64,000 nt of DNA from an uncultured Kocuria sp. (GCF_947500125.1 NZ_CANMRA010000002.1:86144-150143), one strand, 5' to 3'. Shown: positions 15,910-24,355, counted from the first letter of the stretch. Notes: generated from the letters alone by a model not told the origin. Numbers and translations are program-made.

Positions 15910-17190
15910 GTGAGCGTTTCCTCCACCGCCGTCACGTTCCGCACCGGACGCTCGACGGCGCTGACCGGTCTGGCGTGGCTGCTGCTGGCGTCCGTGCTGG
16001 TGCGGTCCGTCTGGCTGGCCCTCGACGGCAGCATCGACCTGGACGTCTACCGGCTCGGCGGCATGGCCGTGGTGGACCGGCACGGGTTCGCCGACGAGCT
16101 CTACGGGCCGGGTCTGAGCCTGCACGACGACGGCGGACTGCCGTTCACCTACCCGCCGTTCGCGGCGCTGCTGTTCGTGCCGCTCGCCTACCTTCCCGAG
16201 CGGCTCACCGAGCTCGCCCTGGTGCTCGCCACGATCGGCTTCGCCGCGGGGCTGTCCGCCGTGCTCCTGCGCTGCGCGGCCGCCCGCGGCCGCCCGCTGC
16301 CGCTGCAGACCCTGCTGGGCCCGGCCACCGCCGTGGCCGCGGGCACCGCGGTGCTGCTGTGGTCGGGTCCCTGGATGCGCAACACGGGTCTCGGGCAGAT
16401 CAACGCGCTGCTCATCGCCCTCGTGCTCTACGACCTGCTGCGCACCCGCGACGACACCCTCCTGGGCCGGATCCCCCGCGGGGCCTGGATCGGACTGGCC
16501 GCCGGCGTCAAGCTGACGCCCCTGGCCTTCGGGCTGGTGTTCCTGATGCGCGGGCAGCTGCGGCCGATCCTCACCATGGGCCTGACGTTCGCCGCGACCG
16601 TGCTGATCGGGTTCCTGGTGCTGCCGCGGGACGCGGTCGTGTTCTGGACCGAGGCCGTGGTCAGCGACGAACGCGTCGGCGACACCGCCTACGTCGACAA
16701 CACCTCGCTGCAGGGGGTGCTCCTGCACCTCGGCGTCCCCGGGGAGGTAGAGCCCCTGCTGCGCTGGGCCCTGGTCCTCGCCATGGTCGTGGGCATCGCC
16801 CTGCTGATCCGGGTCCTCGCGGTCCGGGGCATGGTCCTGTCCGTGGTCGCGGTCAACGCCCTGGTCATGCTCTACATGTCCCCGGTCACCTGGTCCCACC
16901 ACCACCTGTGGTGGGGACTCGTGTTCACGGCGCTGTGGGTCGAGGCGTGGCCGGCGTTCCTCCGGGACGGCCCGCGCCGGCTCGCCCTGGTGCTGGGCGG
17001 GGTCGCCCTCGTGGGTCTGTACGTGGGGCCGATCCGCTGGGACGCGTGGCTGCGCCCCCTGGGCGTTCCCGGACCGGTGATCGACGTCGTGGCCGCGCTG
17101 TCCTATCTCGCCCTGTTCCTGCTCCTGCTCCTGTGGGTGGTCACCGGGCTCCGGGCCGGGACCCGAGACGTCGACGCGGACCGTGGCTGA
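15910..17190 (+). CDS. GT87/DUF2029-type membrane glycosyltransferase
   Basis: A 426-residue polytopic protein with about ten hydrophobic segments. The early extracytoplasmic acidic motif SIDLDVYRLGG (about 40-50), GLPFTYPPFAALLFVPLAYLP and TGLGQINALLIALVLYDLL are typical of polyprenyl-phosphate-mannose-dependent mannosyltransferases of the GT87 family, as is AAGVKLTPLAFGL. It probably adds mannose to a membrane lipoglycan or protein outside the membrane. The GTG at 15910 follows GAGG. The stop overlaps the GTG of the MFS gene by 8 bases. The exact acceptor is not known. Confidence 0.85.
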   Translation: MSVSSTAVTFRTGRSTALTGLAWLLLASVLVRSVWLALDGSIDLDVYRLGGMAVVDRHGFADELYGPGLSLHDDGGLPFTYPPFAALLFVPLAYLPERLTELALVLATIGFAAGLSAVLLRCAAARGRPLPLQTLLGPATAVAAGTAVLLWSGPWMRNTGLGQINALLIALVLYDLLRTRDDTLLGRIPRGAWIGLAAGVKLTPLAFGLVFLMRGQLRPILTMGLTFAATVLIGFLVLPRDAVVFWTEAVVSDERVGDTAYVDNTSLQGVLLHLGVPGEVEPLLRWALVLAMVVGIALLIRVLAVRGMVLSVVAVNALVMLYMSPVTWSHHHLWWGLVFTALWVEAWPAFLRDGPRRLALVLGGVALVGLYVGPIRWDAWLRPLGVPGPVIDVVAALSYLALFLLLLLWVVTGLRAGTRDVDADRG

Positions 17191-18397
17191 CCCCGGCGCC
17201 TGGACCGGCTACGACCGCGGCAGCCGGGGCTACCGCAAGGTGCTGCTGGCCCTGCTGTGCGCCGGGGTGGCGACGTTCGCCCAGCTCTACTCGGTGCAGG
17301 GCGTGCTGCCGCTCATGGCGGCGGACCTCGGGATCGACGCCGCGGAGGCGTCCCTGGGCGTCTCCGCCGCGACCCTGGGCCTCGCCGTGGGCGTCCTGCC
17401 GTGGTCCGTGGTCTCCGACCGGTGGGGCCGGCTGCGGACCATGGTGGTGGCCGTCGTCTCCGCCACGGTCCTGGGACTCGTGATGCCCCTGGCGCCCAGC
17501 TTCGAGACCGTGGTGGCGCTGCGCTTCGCGGAGGGCATCGCCCTGGGCGGGATCCCCGCCGTGGCCATGGCCTACCTCGCGGAGGAGCTCGACCGCCGGC
17601 ACGCCGCCGTGGCCGCCGGCACCTACGTGGCGGGCACGAGCCTGGGCGGGCTCGCCGGGCGCATCGTCGCCGCACCCGTGGGCGACGCGTTCGGCTGGCG
17701 GACCGGCACGATCACCGTGAGCGTGCTCGCCGCGCTCGCCGCCGTGGTCTTCGTCCTGATCGCCCCGCGCCAGCGGGGCTTCGTGCGCCAGACCGTCCGG
17801 CTCACCGGGCCCGCCGGACTGCTGGGGCGTCTGCGCGCCAACCTCGCCGACCGCGGCCTGGTCGTGCTCTACCTGCAGGGCTTCCTGCTCATGGGCGGGT
17901 TCGTGGCGATCTACAACTACCTGGGCTTCCACCTCGGCGAGGAGCCGTTCGGGGTGTCCCAGACCGTGGTGAGCCTCCTGTTCCTGGCCTACCTCTCGGG
18001 CACCTGGTCCTCCGGGACGGCGGGACGGATCGCGGCGGCCCACGGGCGCCGCGTGGTCCTGGCGAGCAGCGGGACCGTCATGCTCGCCGGGCTGCTGGCC
18101 ACGCTCGTCCCGTCGCTCCCCGTGATCGTGGTGGGGCTGCTGCTGTTCACCGCCGGGTTCTTCGCCGCGCACGCCGTGGCCTCTGGATGGGTGCCGGTGC
18201 GCTCCCGCACCGGCAAGGCCCAGGCCTCGTCCCTCTACACGCTCTTCTACTACGCCGGCTCGTCCGTGCTGGGCACCGCCGGCGGCGTCTTCTACACGGC
18301 CACCGGCTGGTCCGGGGCCGTCGGCTTCGTGGCGACCCTCGTGGTCCTCGCCGTGCTCCTGGTCCTCACGGTCCTCCGGGAGCCCGAGCCGGCCTGA
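17183..18397 (+). CDS. MFS transporter (YnfM-like exporter)
   Basis: A 404-residue major facilitator with about twelve hydrophobic segments. The helix 2-3 loop VVSDRWGRLRTM is the MFS signature. The N-terminal SVQGVLPLMAADLG and the segment AGTYVAGTSLGGLAGRIVAAPV match YnfM-type exporters. Substrate unknown, but arabinose-like sugars or drugs are reported for relatives. The start at GTG 17183 overlaps the upstream stop, so it may be co-translated with the glycosyltransferase. The gene ends 25 bases from the convergent PIG-L gene. Confidence 0.85.
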   Translation: MADPGAWTGYDRGSRGYRKVLLALLCAGVATFAQLYSVQGVLPLMAADLGIDAAEASLGVSAATLGLAVGVLPWSVVSDRWGRLRTMVVAVVSATVLGLVMPLAPSFETVVALRFAEGIALGGIPAVAMAYLAEELDRRHAAVAAGTYVAGTSLGGLAGRIVAAPVGDAFGWRTGTITVSVLAALAAVVFVLIAPRQRGFVRQTVRLTGPAGLLGRLRANLADRGLVVLYLQGFLLMGGFVAIYNYLGFHLGEEPFGVSQTVVSLLFLAYLSGTWSSGTAGRIAAAHGRRVVLASSGTVMLAGLLATLVPSLPVIVVGLLLFTAGFFAAHAVASGWVPVRSRTGKAQASSLYTLFYYAGSSVLGTAGGVFYTATGWSGAVGFVATLVVLAVLLVLTVLREPEPA

Positions 18398-18422
18398 CCG
18401 CTCCCCGCCGGTGGGACGGCGC

Positions 18423-19175
18423 TCAGTCCTCGCTGCCGCCCCACTGCAGGGGGAGCACCTCGAAGGAGCTCGCGAGGGGCGCTCCGAGCCGCTCGCCCAC
18501 GGCGGCGGCGTTGCCCCGCAGGAAGGCGTCCGGGTCGAAGTCGGCCCAGCCCAGCCCCTCGAGGTAGGCGCGGTGGGCCCGCAGGGACTCCACGCCGGCG
18601 TCGAAGGTCTCCGTGACGTCCGCCGCGTGCCGGGCGTCGGGCGAGGCCGCCGCCCACACCGCCAGCACGTCGGGCCACGGCTCCAGGCCCGCCTCGATCT
18701 GCTCCGGGAAGACCCACCGGTTGCCGGCGTCCCGCACGGCGTCCAGGGTGGCCCGGCCCGTGGCGATGTGGTCGGCCTGGTTCAGGTTGGTGGCGTTGTC
18801 CCAGGTGTCCCGGAAGTTGTTGGTGATCACCACGTCCGGGCGGTTCCGGCGGACCGCCTCGGCGATCCGCCGCCGCAGCGCCACCCCGTACTCGAGCACC
18901 CCGTCCGGCTGGTGCAGGAACTCCACCTGCTCCACGCCGACGATCCGGCACGACTCCCGCTGCTCCGCCTCCCGCAGGGGGCCGCACTGCTGCGGCTCGA
19001 GTCCGTCGATGCCGGCCTCCCCGCTGGTGACCAGGCAGTAGACCACCTCCTTGCCCTGTCCGGTCCAGCGGGCCACGGCCGCGGCGGCGCCGAACTCCAT
19101 GTCGTCCGGGTGCGCGACCACCACCAGGGCGCGCTTCCAGTTCTCGTCGACGTGCGTGAGCGGAGTCTCAGTCAT
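18423..19175 (-). CDS. PIG-L (LmbE-like) deacetylase
   Basis: A 250-residue zinc-dependent amidohydrolase. The metal motif AHPDDMEFG starts at residue 21, and the distal histidine lies in LNQADHIATG. Such enzymes deacetylate GlcNAc-containing small molecules, for example mycothiol precursors or their conjugates. The overall pattern (HVDENWKRALVVVAHPDD) is that of a distinct actinobacterial clade, not MshB itself. The ATG at 19175 is chosen because the weak -10 CATGAT sits 7 bases before it. Two further ATGs lie just upstream (19184, 19187). It is 101 bases downstream of sipW on the same strand. Confidence 0.88.
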   Translation of the reverse strand: MTETPLTHVDENWKRALVVVAHPDDMEFGAAAAVARWTGQGKEVVYCLVTSGEAGIDGLEPQQCGPLREAEQRESCRIVGVEQVEFLHQPDGVLEYGVALRRRIAEAVRRNRPDVVITNNFRDTWDNATNLNQADHIATGRATLDAVRDAGNRWVFPEQIEAGLEPWPDVLAVWAAASPDARHAADVTETFDAGVESLRAHRAYLEGLGWADFDPDAFLRGNAAAVGERLGAPLASSFEVLPLQWGGSED

Positions 19176-19276
19176 GGTCCCCATCATGGCCCCGGTGCCG
19201 GGGACCGGCAACGACGGCGCGGTCCAGGACGAGGATCCGGGAGGACGAGCCCGTCCCGGACCGCCGGCCGGCCGGC

Positions 19277-19933
19277 TCAGCGGCCGGCGGCGGGCACGAG
19301 GGGCAGCGCCTCCGTCAGGGCCTCCGCCGGGTCCTCGGCCTGGTTCTCGGCCTGGTCCTCGGCCCGCGCCGTGACCTCCTCGGCGCCCTCGTCCTCGTGC
19401 GTGCGCCGGCCGCGGTCCCGGACGGCGCCCACGAGCTGCCACAGCGCGTAGCCGAACAGCGCCGTGGCGACCAGCACGATCCCGCCGCGCTTCTGCTCGG
19501 CGTCCAGGAGCGTGGCGGCGTAGCCGGCCCAGGGCACGTGGTACTTCACCAGGCCGCGCAGCTGGGTGGCGGTGACCGGGTCCGCGTCCGGGGCGGCGTT
19601 GGCGTCGCCCCGGGTCGTGAAGCTGCGCCGTCCCTCGCCGTCCACCGCCACGCCCACGATCCGGTGGGTGACGAGGGCGGGGTCGTCCGGGCGGGGCATG
19701 AACGTCACGACGTCCCCGGTGCTCAGCCCGGCGGCGTCGTCCTCGCCCTCGAGAGGGGCGACGACGACCTGGCTGCCGGTCGGGACGGTGGGCTCCATCG
19801 AGCCGGAGAGCACCGTGAGCGGCACCCAGCCGAGCACGAGCGGCACGACGACGACGGCGAGCAGCAGCGCGGCCACCGCGCTCAGGAGAAGCACGAGCAG
19901 CGGGTGCAGGGACCTGCGGAGCGCGGTGGTCAT
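19277..19933 (-). CDS. sipW: SipW-type (ER-type) signal peptidase I
   Basis: A 218-residue membrane protease. An N-terminal helix (about 10-35) is followed by SGSMEPT with the nucleophile Ser45, and VTHRIV puts His90 where bacterial type I peptidases have lysine, the hallmark of the ER/SipW class. GDVVTFMP and TTRGDAN follow. A second helix lies at about 150-170, and the acidic Glu/Gln/Ala-rich tail (about 180-210) is cytoplasmic or outside and atypical. The ATG overlaps the stop of the upstream gene (ATGA). It is the last gene of the four-gene cluster and probably cleaves its three neighbours. Confidence 0.9.
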   Translation of the reverse strand: MTTALRRSLHPLLVLLLSAVAALLLAVVVVPLVLGWVPLTVLSGSMEPTVPTGSQVVVAPLEGEDDAAGLSTGDVVTFMPRPDDPALVTHRIVGVAVDGEGRRSFTTRGDANAAPDADPVTATQLRGLVKYHVPWAGYAATLLDAEQKRGGIVLVATALFGYALWQLVGAVRDRGRRTHEDEGAEEVTARAEDQAENQAEDPAEALTEALPLVPAAGR

Positions 19934-20949
19934 GACGGGAGTCCTTCACAGTTGATGTGGCCGCTCTTGCCGGGGGCCTTGATCGTCCACGCGTAGGCAC
20001 TGTCCAGGTGAGGCGTGGTCCCGGTGGAGAGCACGGCCCGGACGAGGACCTCGTAGTCCTGGCTGGGAAGATGTGCCGTGCTCAGGAGGTCGGTGGCGGT
20101 GATCCGGATGTCCCGCGCGCCGCCGTCCTGCACGGTCCGCACCGGGGTGGGCGCCCCGGTGGTGCCCGCGGGCCGGACCAGGACCTGCCACTCGGCGACG
20201 GCCGGAGCGCCGGGGTCCCCGGTCCAGGACCACCGCAGCAGCGCGGCGCTGTGGTCCCCGCCGCACCGGGCGGCCTCGGTGGCCACCGGGCGGTCAGGAG
20301 CCGTCACCGGCGGCTGCTCCTCGGGCGGCAGATCTTCGGCCGGCAGTTCTTCGGGCGGCAGCTCCACGGTGAACGGGACGGTCCAGGAACGGGTCGTCGA
20401 CCAGGTGCCGTCCCCGAGGGAGACGGCCTCCAGTCGGGTGACGACCTGCAGCACCTGCCCGGCGAGCGGACGCAGCGCGTCCTCGGCGACGGCGTCGGCC
20501 GAGACCGTCAGGCAGATCGCCGCGGGCCGGTCCCGCTCCAGGGTCGCCCGGGACTCCCCGGCGACGGCCACCAGGGCCGACGCGCCCGGCGCGACGGCGG
20601 TCCACCGCGCCGCGGACCGGGCGTCGCCGCAGTCCGCGCCGGTGCGGTAGGCGAAGCGCATCTGCGCCGGCGGGGCCACGGACCTCCCGGCGGAGTCGAC
20701 CAGGGAGACCTGCAGCGGCCGGTACCCGACACCGAACCCGGAGGTGTTGGTCAGGGTCGCGGAGTGCTCGACGCCCTCGGTCCCACCGACCTCGAAGCCG
20801 ATCCGGCCCGCGGACATGGCGGGCACGTCGACCTGTCCGGTGGCGGACCAGCGGGCGTGGGTCCCGCCGTTCGGGGTGGTGAGCACGATGACGGCCAGCA
20901 GGACGAGGACGCCGAGCACGTAGGCCGTGGGGGTGCGGTACTGGCTCAT
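19930..20949 (-). CDS. Large secreted protein with SipW-cognate signal region
   Basis: A 339-residue protein. A single N-terminal helix (about 10-27) ends in GGTHARWSATGQ, matching the G-T-x-x-R-W-S signature of its two neighbours. A beta-rich part (about 40-200) resembles their mature regions. A Pro/Glu linker (about 203-228) leads to a second domain (about 230-335) with a fibronectin-III-like strand pattern (LLRWSWTGDPG, YEVLVRAVLST). It may be a cell-surface or fibre component anchored by interaction, since no sortase motif is seen. AGGAG precedes the ATG. Its stop overlaps the sipW ATG. Function unknown. Confidence 0.75.
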   Translation of the reverse strand: MSQYRTPTAYVLGVLVLLAVIVLTTPNGGTHARWSATGQVDVPAMSAGRIGFEVGGTEGVEHSATLTNTSGFGVGYRPLQVSLVDSAGRSVAPPAQMRFAYRTGADCGDARSAARWTAVAPGASALVAVAGESRATLERDRPAAICLTVSADAVAEDALRPLAGQVLQVVTRLEAVSLGDGTWSTTRSWTVPFTVELPPEELPAEDLPPEEQPPVTAPDRPVATEAARCGGDHSAALLRWSWTGDPGAPAVAEWQVLVRPAGTTGAPTPVRTVQDGGARDIRITATDLLSTAHLPSQDYEVLVRAVLSTGTTPHLDSAYAWTIKAPGKSGHINCEGLPS

Positions 20950-20966
20950 GGGAACTCCTGGGGGGG

Positions 20967-21557
20967 TCAGTTCTGGGTGAGGGCGACCGTGAGGGGGCCC
21001 GGCTCGACGGTCGTCCCCTGGGCCGAGGGATCGGCGGAGACGTCGTAGGCGACGACGATGTCGTAGGCCGCGCCGTCCTGGGCCGCGGTCACGGTCCAGG
21101 AGGCCGGCCCGGGCCCGGGGGAGAGCGGCAGCGCGCCGGAGACCGGCACCAGGTCGACGCGCGGGACGACCGTGCCGCCGGCCGGCACGGCGGGATCGAC
21201 CGTGAGGGTCGCGGTGAGGTTCGTGCCCTCGACGTCGAGGGTCGCGCGGGTCGTGACGACGACGGTGTCGCCGGGGGCCAGCGCGGCGAGGGTGTCCGCC
21301 GTCCCGGTGAGGTCGGTGGCCCCGCGACCGACGGCGCCGGTCGCGGGGTCGACGTCGGTGTGCTGGAGGGTCGTCCGCGCGGGCGCCAGCACCACGTCGA
21401 GGCTGCCGGTGCCGACGGCCTGCGTCTCGAGCGGGGCGACGTCGGACCAGCGGGCGGCCGTCCCGAGGCCGTTGCCGAGCAGGGTCAGGGCCAGCAGCGC
21501 GGCCGCGGCGGCGGCGAGGGCGCGGCCGGCGGTCGAGGGGCGGGGAGTGCGCGTCAT
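20967..21557 (-). CDS. Alternate-type signal peptide protein, SipW substrate candidate
   Basis: A 196-residue protein: basic N-terminus, a hydrophobic helix (about 12-30), then GTAARWSDVAPL, which fits the actinobacterial alternate-type signal peptide class processed by SipW-like peptidases. The mature part (about 45-196) is all-beta, Thr/Val-rich and low in Lys, as in small secreted fibre or camelysin-like proteins. AGAGG lies before the ATG at 21557. The gene lies 17 bases upstream of the next and 96 bases after the TasA-like gene. No enzymatic motif is visible, so a structural role is inferred. Confidence 0.8.
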   Translation of the reverse strand: MTRTPRPSTAGRALAAAAAALLALTLLGNGLGTAARWSDVAPLETQAVGTGSLDVVLAPARTTLQHTDVDPATGAVGRGATDLTGTADTLAALAPGDTVVVTTRATLDVEGTNLTATLTVDPAVPAGGTVVPRVDLVPVSGALPLSPGPGPASWTVTAAQDGAAYDIVVAYDVSADPSAQGTTVEPGPLTVALTQN

Positions 21558-21653
21558 GGAAGCCTCTGGGGGTGAGACGGAACGAGACGGAAAGGCGAGG
21601 GGTGGAGCGCCCCGGTGCGGCGTCGTCGCCGCACCGGGGTCCTCCGGGGCGGC

Positions 21654-22241
21654 TCAGATGCTCTGGTCGAGCACCAGGTTGAAGCCCTTCAGGGACTGGG
21701 CCGGGATGTTCTGTCCCTCCTGGTTCTTGACGCTGTCGGCGTTCCAGGTGAAGGCCGCGGTCACGTTGACCATCTGGCCGTCGTTGGCCCTGGTGACCTC
21801 GTAGAGCCCGTCCTCGTTGCCGTCGGAGAGCCCGTCGACCTCCAGGTCGTAGTCGACGTACGTGCCGAGGACGGACTCGAGGTTCGCCGGCAGGTCCAGG
21901 GCCAGGGTGCCCTGGAGGGTCTCGCCCTCGGCCTGGATGGTCGGGGAGACCTTGAGCTTGACGGTGTCGCCGGGGACGACCTGGTACGTGTTGATGTCGA
22001 TGGCCTTGTCGTTGCCGTCGGTCCAGGTAACGCCCTCGGCCAGGGCGAGGCTCAGCTCGCCGGTGGCGACGGTGGCGTCCGAGGCGATGGCCTCGGAGTC
22101 GGACCACTTCGAGAAGGTCCCGCCGCCGGCGGCGAGGAGGCCGACGGCCACGGCTCCGGCCAGGACGGCCTTGCCGGTGCGCCGGTTCCTGCCGGCCTGG
22201 GCGGTGGAGTCGGACAGGGGGTTCTGCGATGCAGCGTTCAT
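21654..22241 (-). CDS. TasA/camelysin-like SipW-dependent secreted protein
   Basis: A 195-residue protein. A polar 22-residue start is followed by a Gly/Ala-rich helix (about 23-42) and GGGTFSKWSDSEAI, matching the SipW-cognate signal class. The mature region is rich in Asp/Thr/Val with TYQVVPGDTVKLKVSPTIQA and LEVDGLSDGNEDGLYEV, an acidic segment that might bind calcium. First gene of the sipW cluster. GAAGGCGG precedes the ATG. By analogy with Bacillus TasA it may form an extracellular biofilm fibre, but this is inference. Expression is probably driven from the AT-rich region at about 22469-22552. Confidence 0.8.
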   Translation of the reverse strand: MNAASQNPLSDSTAQAGRNRRTGKAVLAGAVAVGLLAAGGGTFSKWSDSEAIASDATVATGELSLALAEGVTWTDGNDKAIDINTYQVVPGDTVKLKVSPTIQAEGETLQGTLALDLPANLESVLGTYVDYDLEVDGLSDGNEDGLYEVTRANDGQMVNVTAAFTWNADSVKNQEGQNIPAQSLKGFNLVLDQSI

Positions 22242-22468
22242 GGTTCCGCCTTCGAGCGTGGAGAGGGGTGAGAGGAAGGATCGCGCGGGATCGGTGCGCG
22301 GGTCGTGCCGGGCATCCGGTGGGGTGTCCGCGGAGGCGGCGGGCGCCCCGTCCCCCCGGATCACGGGGGACGGGAGGCCTGCTGCGACGGCCGCGCCTCG
22401 GCGCGCCGGCCCGGGAGCCGCAGTGGATCGCCCGGGGAAGCCGCCGGCAGCCCTGCCGCCGGATTCCC

Positions 22469-22497
22469 TTGACACGTCAACCCTAGACAAAAGTCTA
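22469..22497. promoter_or_regulatory. Paired palindromes upstream of the sipW cluster
   Basis: TTGAC-AC-GTCAA (22469-22480) and TAGAC-AAAA-GTCTA (22484-22497) are two perfect 5-bp inverted repeats separated by 3 bases with similar half-sites. On the minus strand they contain TAGACT and TAGGGT, either of which could be the -10 of the TasA-like gene. A dimeric repressor or activator could bind both sites. Confidence 0.5.
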
Positions 22498-22506
22498 TGA
22501 ATTCGA

Positions 22507-22552
22507 ACAGGTTTTTCCTGTCCCCACTTCACCTGACGTTACTGACTGGTAA
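22507..22552. promoter_or_regulatory. Further palindromes in the AT-rich control region
   Basis: ACAGG-TTTTT-CCTGT (22507-22521) is a perfect 5-bp inverted repeat. TTAC-TGACTG-GTAA (22539-42 with 22549-52) is another, extended by one mismatched pair. They lie between the TAGAC palindrome and the fdhD promoter, so they may control either direction. Confidence 0.4.
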
Positions 22553-22641
22553 TGTCCCCGCTTCGGCGGTCTCCCGGGGCGGCGGGCCTAGGATGCCGGG
22601 GGAGGGCTCCCGACCGGAGGAGCCGGGACCGGAGGACCGAG

Positions 22642-23502
22642 ATGACGCGAGCTTCCCAGCGCCGGCGCGTGCACCGGTACACCGCCGACGGCGACGGAAC
22701 CGGGCGGGCGGACACCCTGGCCGGCGAGGAGCCCCTGGAGATCCGGCTCGACGGCCGGCCGTTCACCGTCACCATGCGCACGCCCGGCCACGACTTCGAC
22801 CTCGTGGCCGGGTTCCTCGTCTCCGAGGGCGTGGTGCGCGCGCCGTCCGAGATCGTGCAGATGGACTACCGCAGCGGCATCGGCCCGGACGGGCAGCGGA
22901 CCTACAACGTGGTGGAGGTCCGGCTCGCGCCCGGCGTCGCCCTGCCGGACACCTCCATGGAGCGGCACGTCTACACGTCGTCGTCGTGCGGGGTCTGCGG
23001 CACGGCGTCCATCGAGGCCGTCACCAAGGTCTCCGCCTTCGACCCGGCCGGGGACCCGGTCCGGCTGCCCGTGCCGGCGGTCCTGGCCCTGCCGGACCGG
23101 CTGCGCACCGGCCAGAAGCTGTTCTCCACGACCGGGGGCGTCCACGCCGCAGGTCTCTTCCGCCTCCCCGACGGCGCCGCCGCGACCGACGGCGCCGCCG
23201 AGCCCGAGCTGCTGTGCGTGCGCGAGGACGTGGGGCGGCACAACGCCGTGGACAAGGTCGTGGGCTGGGCGCTGCGCGAGGGTCTCCTGCCCCTGCGCTC
23301 CACCGTCCTGCAGGTCTCGGGCCGCGCCTCGTTCGAACTGGTGCAGAAGGCCTACATGGCCGGCGTCCCGGCCCTCGCGGCCGTCTCGGCGCCCTCCGCC
23401 CTCGCCGTGGACCTCGCGGACGAGGCAGGCGTCACGCTGCTCGGCTTCAGCCGCGGCACCTCGTTCAACGCCTACGCCCACCGGGAGCGGCTCGTCCCCT
23501 GA
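22642..23502 (+). CDS. fdhD: Formate dehydrogenase sulfurtransferase FdhD
   Basis: A 286-residue protein. FdhD transfers sulfur from a cysteine desulfurase to the bis-MGD molybdenum cofactor of formate dehydrogenase. The conserved cysteines are in SSCGVCG (Cys116 and Cys119). FTVTMRTPGHDFDLVAGFL, TGGVHAAGLF and CVREDVGRHNAVDK are family blocks in order. GGAGG lies 7 bases before the ATG. No formate dehydrogenase gene is in the window, so its client is elsewhere. The link to the nar/moa genes 15 kb away is only functional (molybdenum cofactor). Confidence 0.95.
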   Translation: MTRASQRRRVHRYTADGDGTGRADTLAGEEPLEIRLDGRPFTVTMRTPGHDFDLVAGFLVSEGVVRAPSEIVQMDYRSGIGPDGQRTYNVVEVRLAPGVALPDTSMERHVYTSSSCGVCGTASIEAVTKVSAFDPAGDPVRLPVPAVLALPDRLRTGQKLFSTTGGVHAAGLFRLPDGAAATDGAAEPELLCVREDVGRHNAVDKVVGWALREGLLPLRSTVLQVSGRASFELVQKAYMAGVPALAAVSAPSALAVDLADEAGVTLLGFSRGTSFNAYAHRERLVP

Positions 23503-23529
23503 GTGCGCCGGGAGCGCCACGGCGCTGGC

Positions 23530-23535
23530 TACGAT
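23530..23535 (+). promoter_or_regulatory. TACGAT -10, leaderless start of the GATase gene
   Basis: TACGAT is followed by exactly 6 bases and then the ATG at 23542. A transcript starting 6-7 bases after the hexamer would begin with AUG. No ribosome binding site is possible in the gap. Confidence 0.65.
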
Positions 23536-23541
23536 GGAGTC

Positions 23542-24276
23542 ATGAAGCCCTTCCTGCTGCTCGCCACCCGCGCCGAGGACGACGTCGCGGACGAGGAGTA
23601 CGAGACCATCCGCCGCTTCAGCGGCCTGCAGGAGAGCAGCCTCCACCGGGTCCGGCTGGAGGCCGGGCCCATGCCGCCGATCGACCTCGAGCGCTACTCC
23701 GGGGTCATCATCGGCGGGTCCCCGTTCAACTCCTCCGACCCGCCGCAGCTGAAGTCCGAGGTGCAGCGGCGGGCCGAGTCCGAGATGCGGGACCTGCTCG
23801 ACGAGGTCGTCGACCGGGACTTCCCCTTCCTCGGGGCCTGCTACGGCGTCGGCACCCTCGGCACCCACCAGGGCGGGATCGTGGACCGCAGCCGTGGCGA
23901 GGAGATCGGCGTCATCGAGGTCACCCTCACCGACGAGGGGCTGCGGGACCCGCTGCTCCGGGAGTTCCCGCCCGCGTTCCACGGCTTCGTGGGGCACAAG
24001 GAGGGCACGCGCACCCTGGCGCCCGCCGCCGTCCTGCTGGCGACCGGCACGGACTGCCCCGTCCAGATGTTCCGGATCAAGCGCAACCTCTACGCGACCC
24101 AGTTCCACCCCGAGCTCGACGCCCCCGCGCTGCTCAACCGGATCGAGGCGTACAAGGAGCACGGGTACTTCCCGGTCGCCGAGGCCGAGGACGTCAAGGA
24201 CCGCATCCGCACGGGGCCGCCCGTGACGGAGCCCGAGAAGATCCTCGCCGCGTTCGTGGACCGCTACGCGCGCTGA
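23542..24276 (+). CDS. Class I glutamine amidotransferase-like protein
   Basis: A 244-residue stand-alone GATase domain. The nucleophile elbow is LGACYGVG (Cys100) and the catalytic His-Glu is in ATQFHPELD (about 189-191). It resembles the glutaminase part of GMP synthase and the actinobacterial GuaA-like stand-alone GATases. A role in hydrolysing gamma-glutamyl amides is possible, but no synthase partner is adjacent. The ATG at 23542 is leaderless by its promoter spacing. An upstream in-frame start at 23503 has no support. Confidence 0.88.
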   Translation: MKPFLLLATRAEDDVADEEYETIRRFSGLQESSLHRVRLEAGPMPPIDLERYSGVIIGGSPFNSSDPPQLKSEVQRRAESEMRDLLDEVVDRDFPFLGACYGVGTLGTHQGGIVDRSRGEEIGVIEVTLTDEGLRDPLLREFPPAFHGFVGHKEGTRTLAPAAVLLATGTDCPVQMFRIKRNLYATQFHPELDAPALLNRIEAYKEHGYFPVAEAEDVKDRIRTGPPVTEPEKILAAFVDRYAR

Positions 24277-24342
24277 CGTCCCCGGCCGCCGGGAACCCGC
24301 GCCCCCCGAACTGTCGCGTGTCCGGAGGAGATCGGCTGGGGA

Positions 24343-24348
24343 TACCGT
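24343..24348 (+). promoter_or_regulatory. TACCGT -10, leaderless start of the CPBP protease gene
   Basis: TACCGT is followed by 7 bases (GGGAGGT) and the ATG at 24356. The GGGAGG is too close to the ATG (1 base) to act as a normal Shine-Dalgarno, so a leaderless mRNA is more likely. Confidence 0.6.
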
Positions 24349-24355
24349 GGGAGGT

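Larger units (their letters stand above)
22242..22641. other. 400-base divergent spacer between the sipW cluster and fdhD
   Basis: No gene is seen. The stretch 22465-22560 is far more AT-rich than anything else in the window and holds several short palindromes, described separately. TAGGAT at 22589-22594 is a candidate -10 for fdhD, giving a leader of about 40 bases with GGAGG before the ATG. The segment 22242-22460 is ordinary GC-rich sequence that would form a long leader of the TasA-like gene. Confidence 0.5.
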
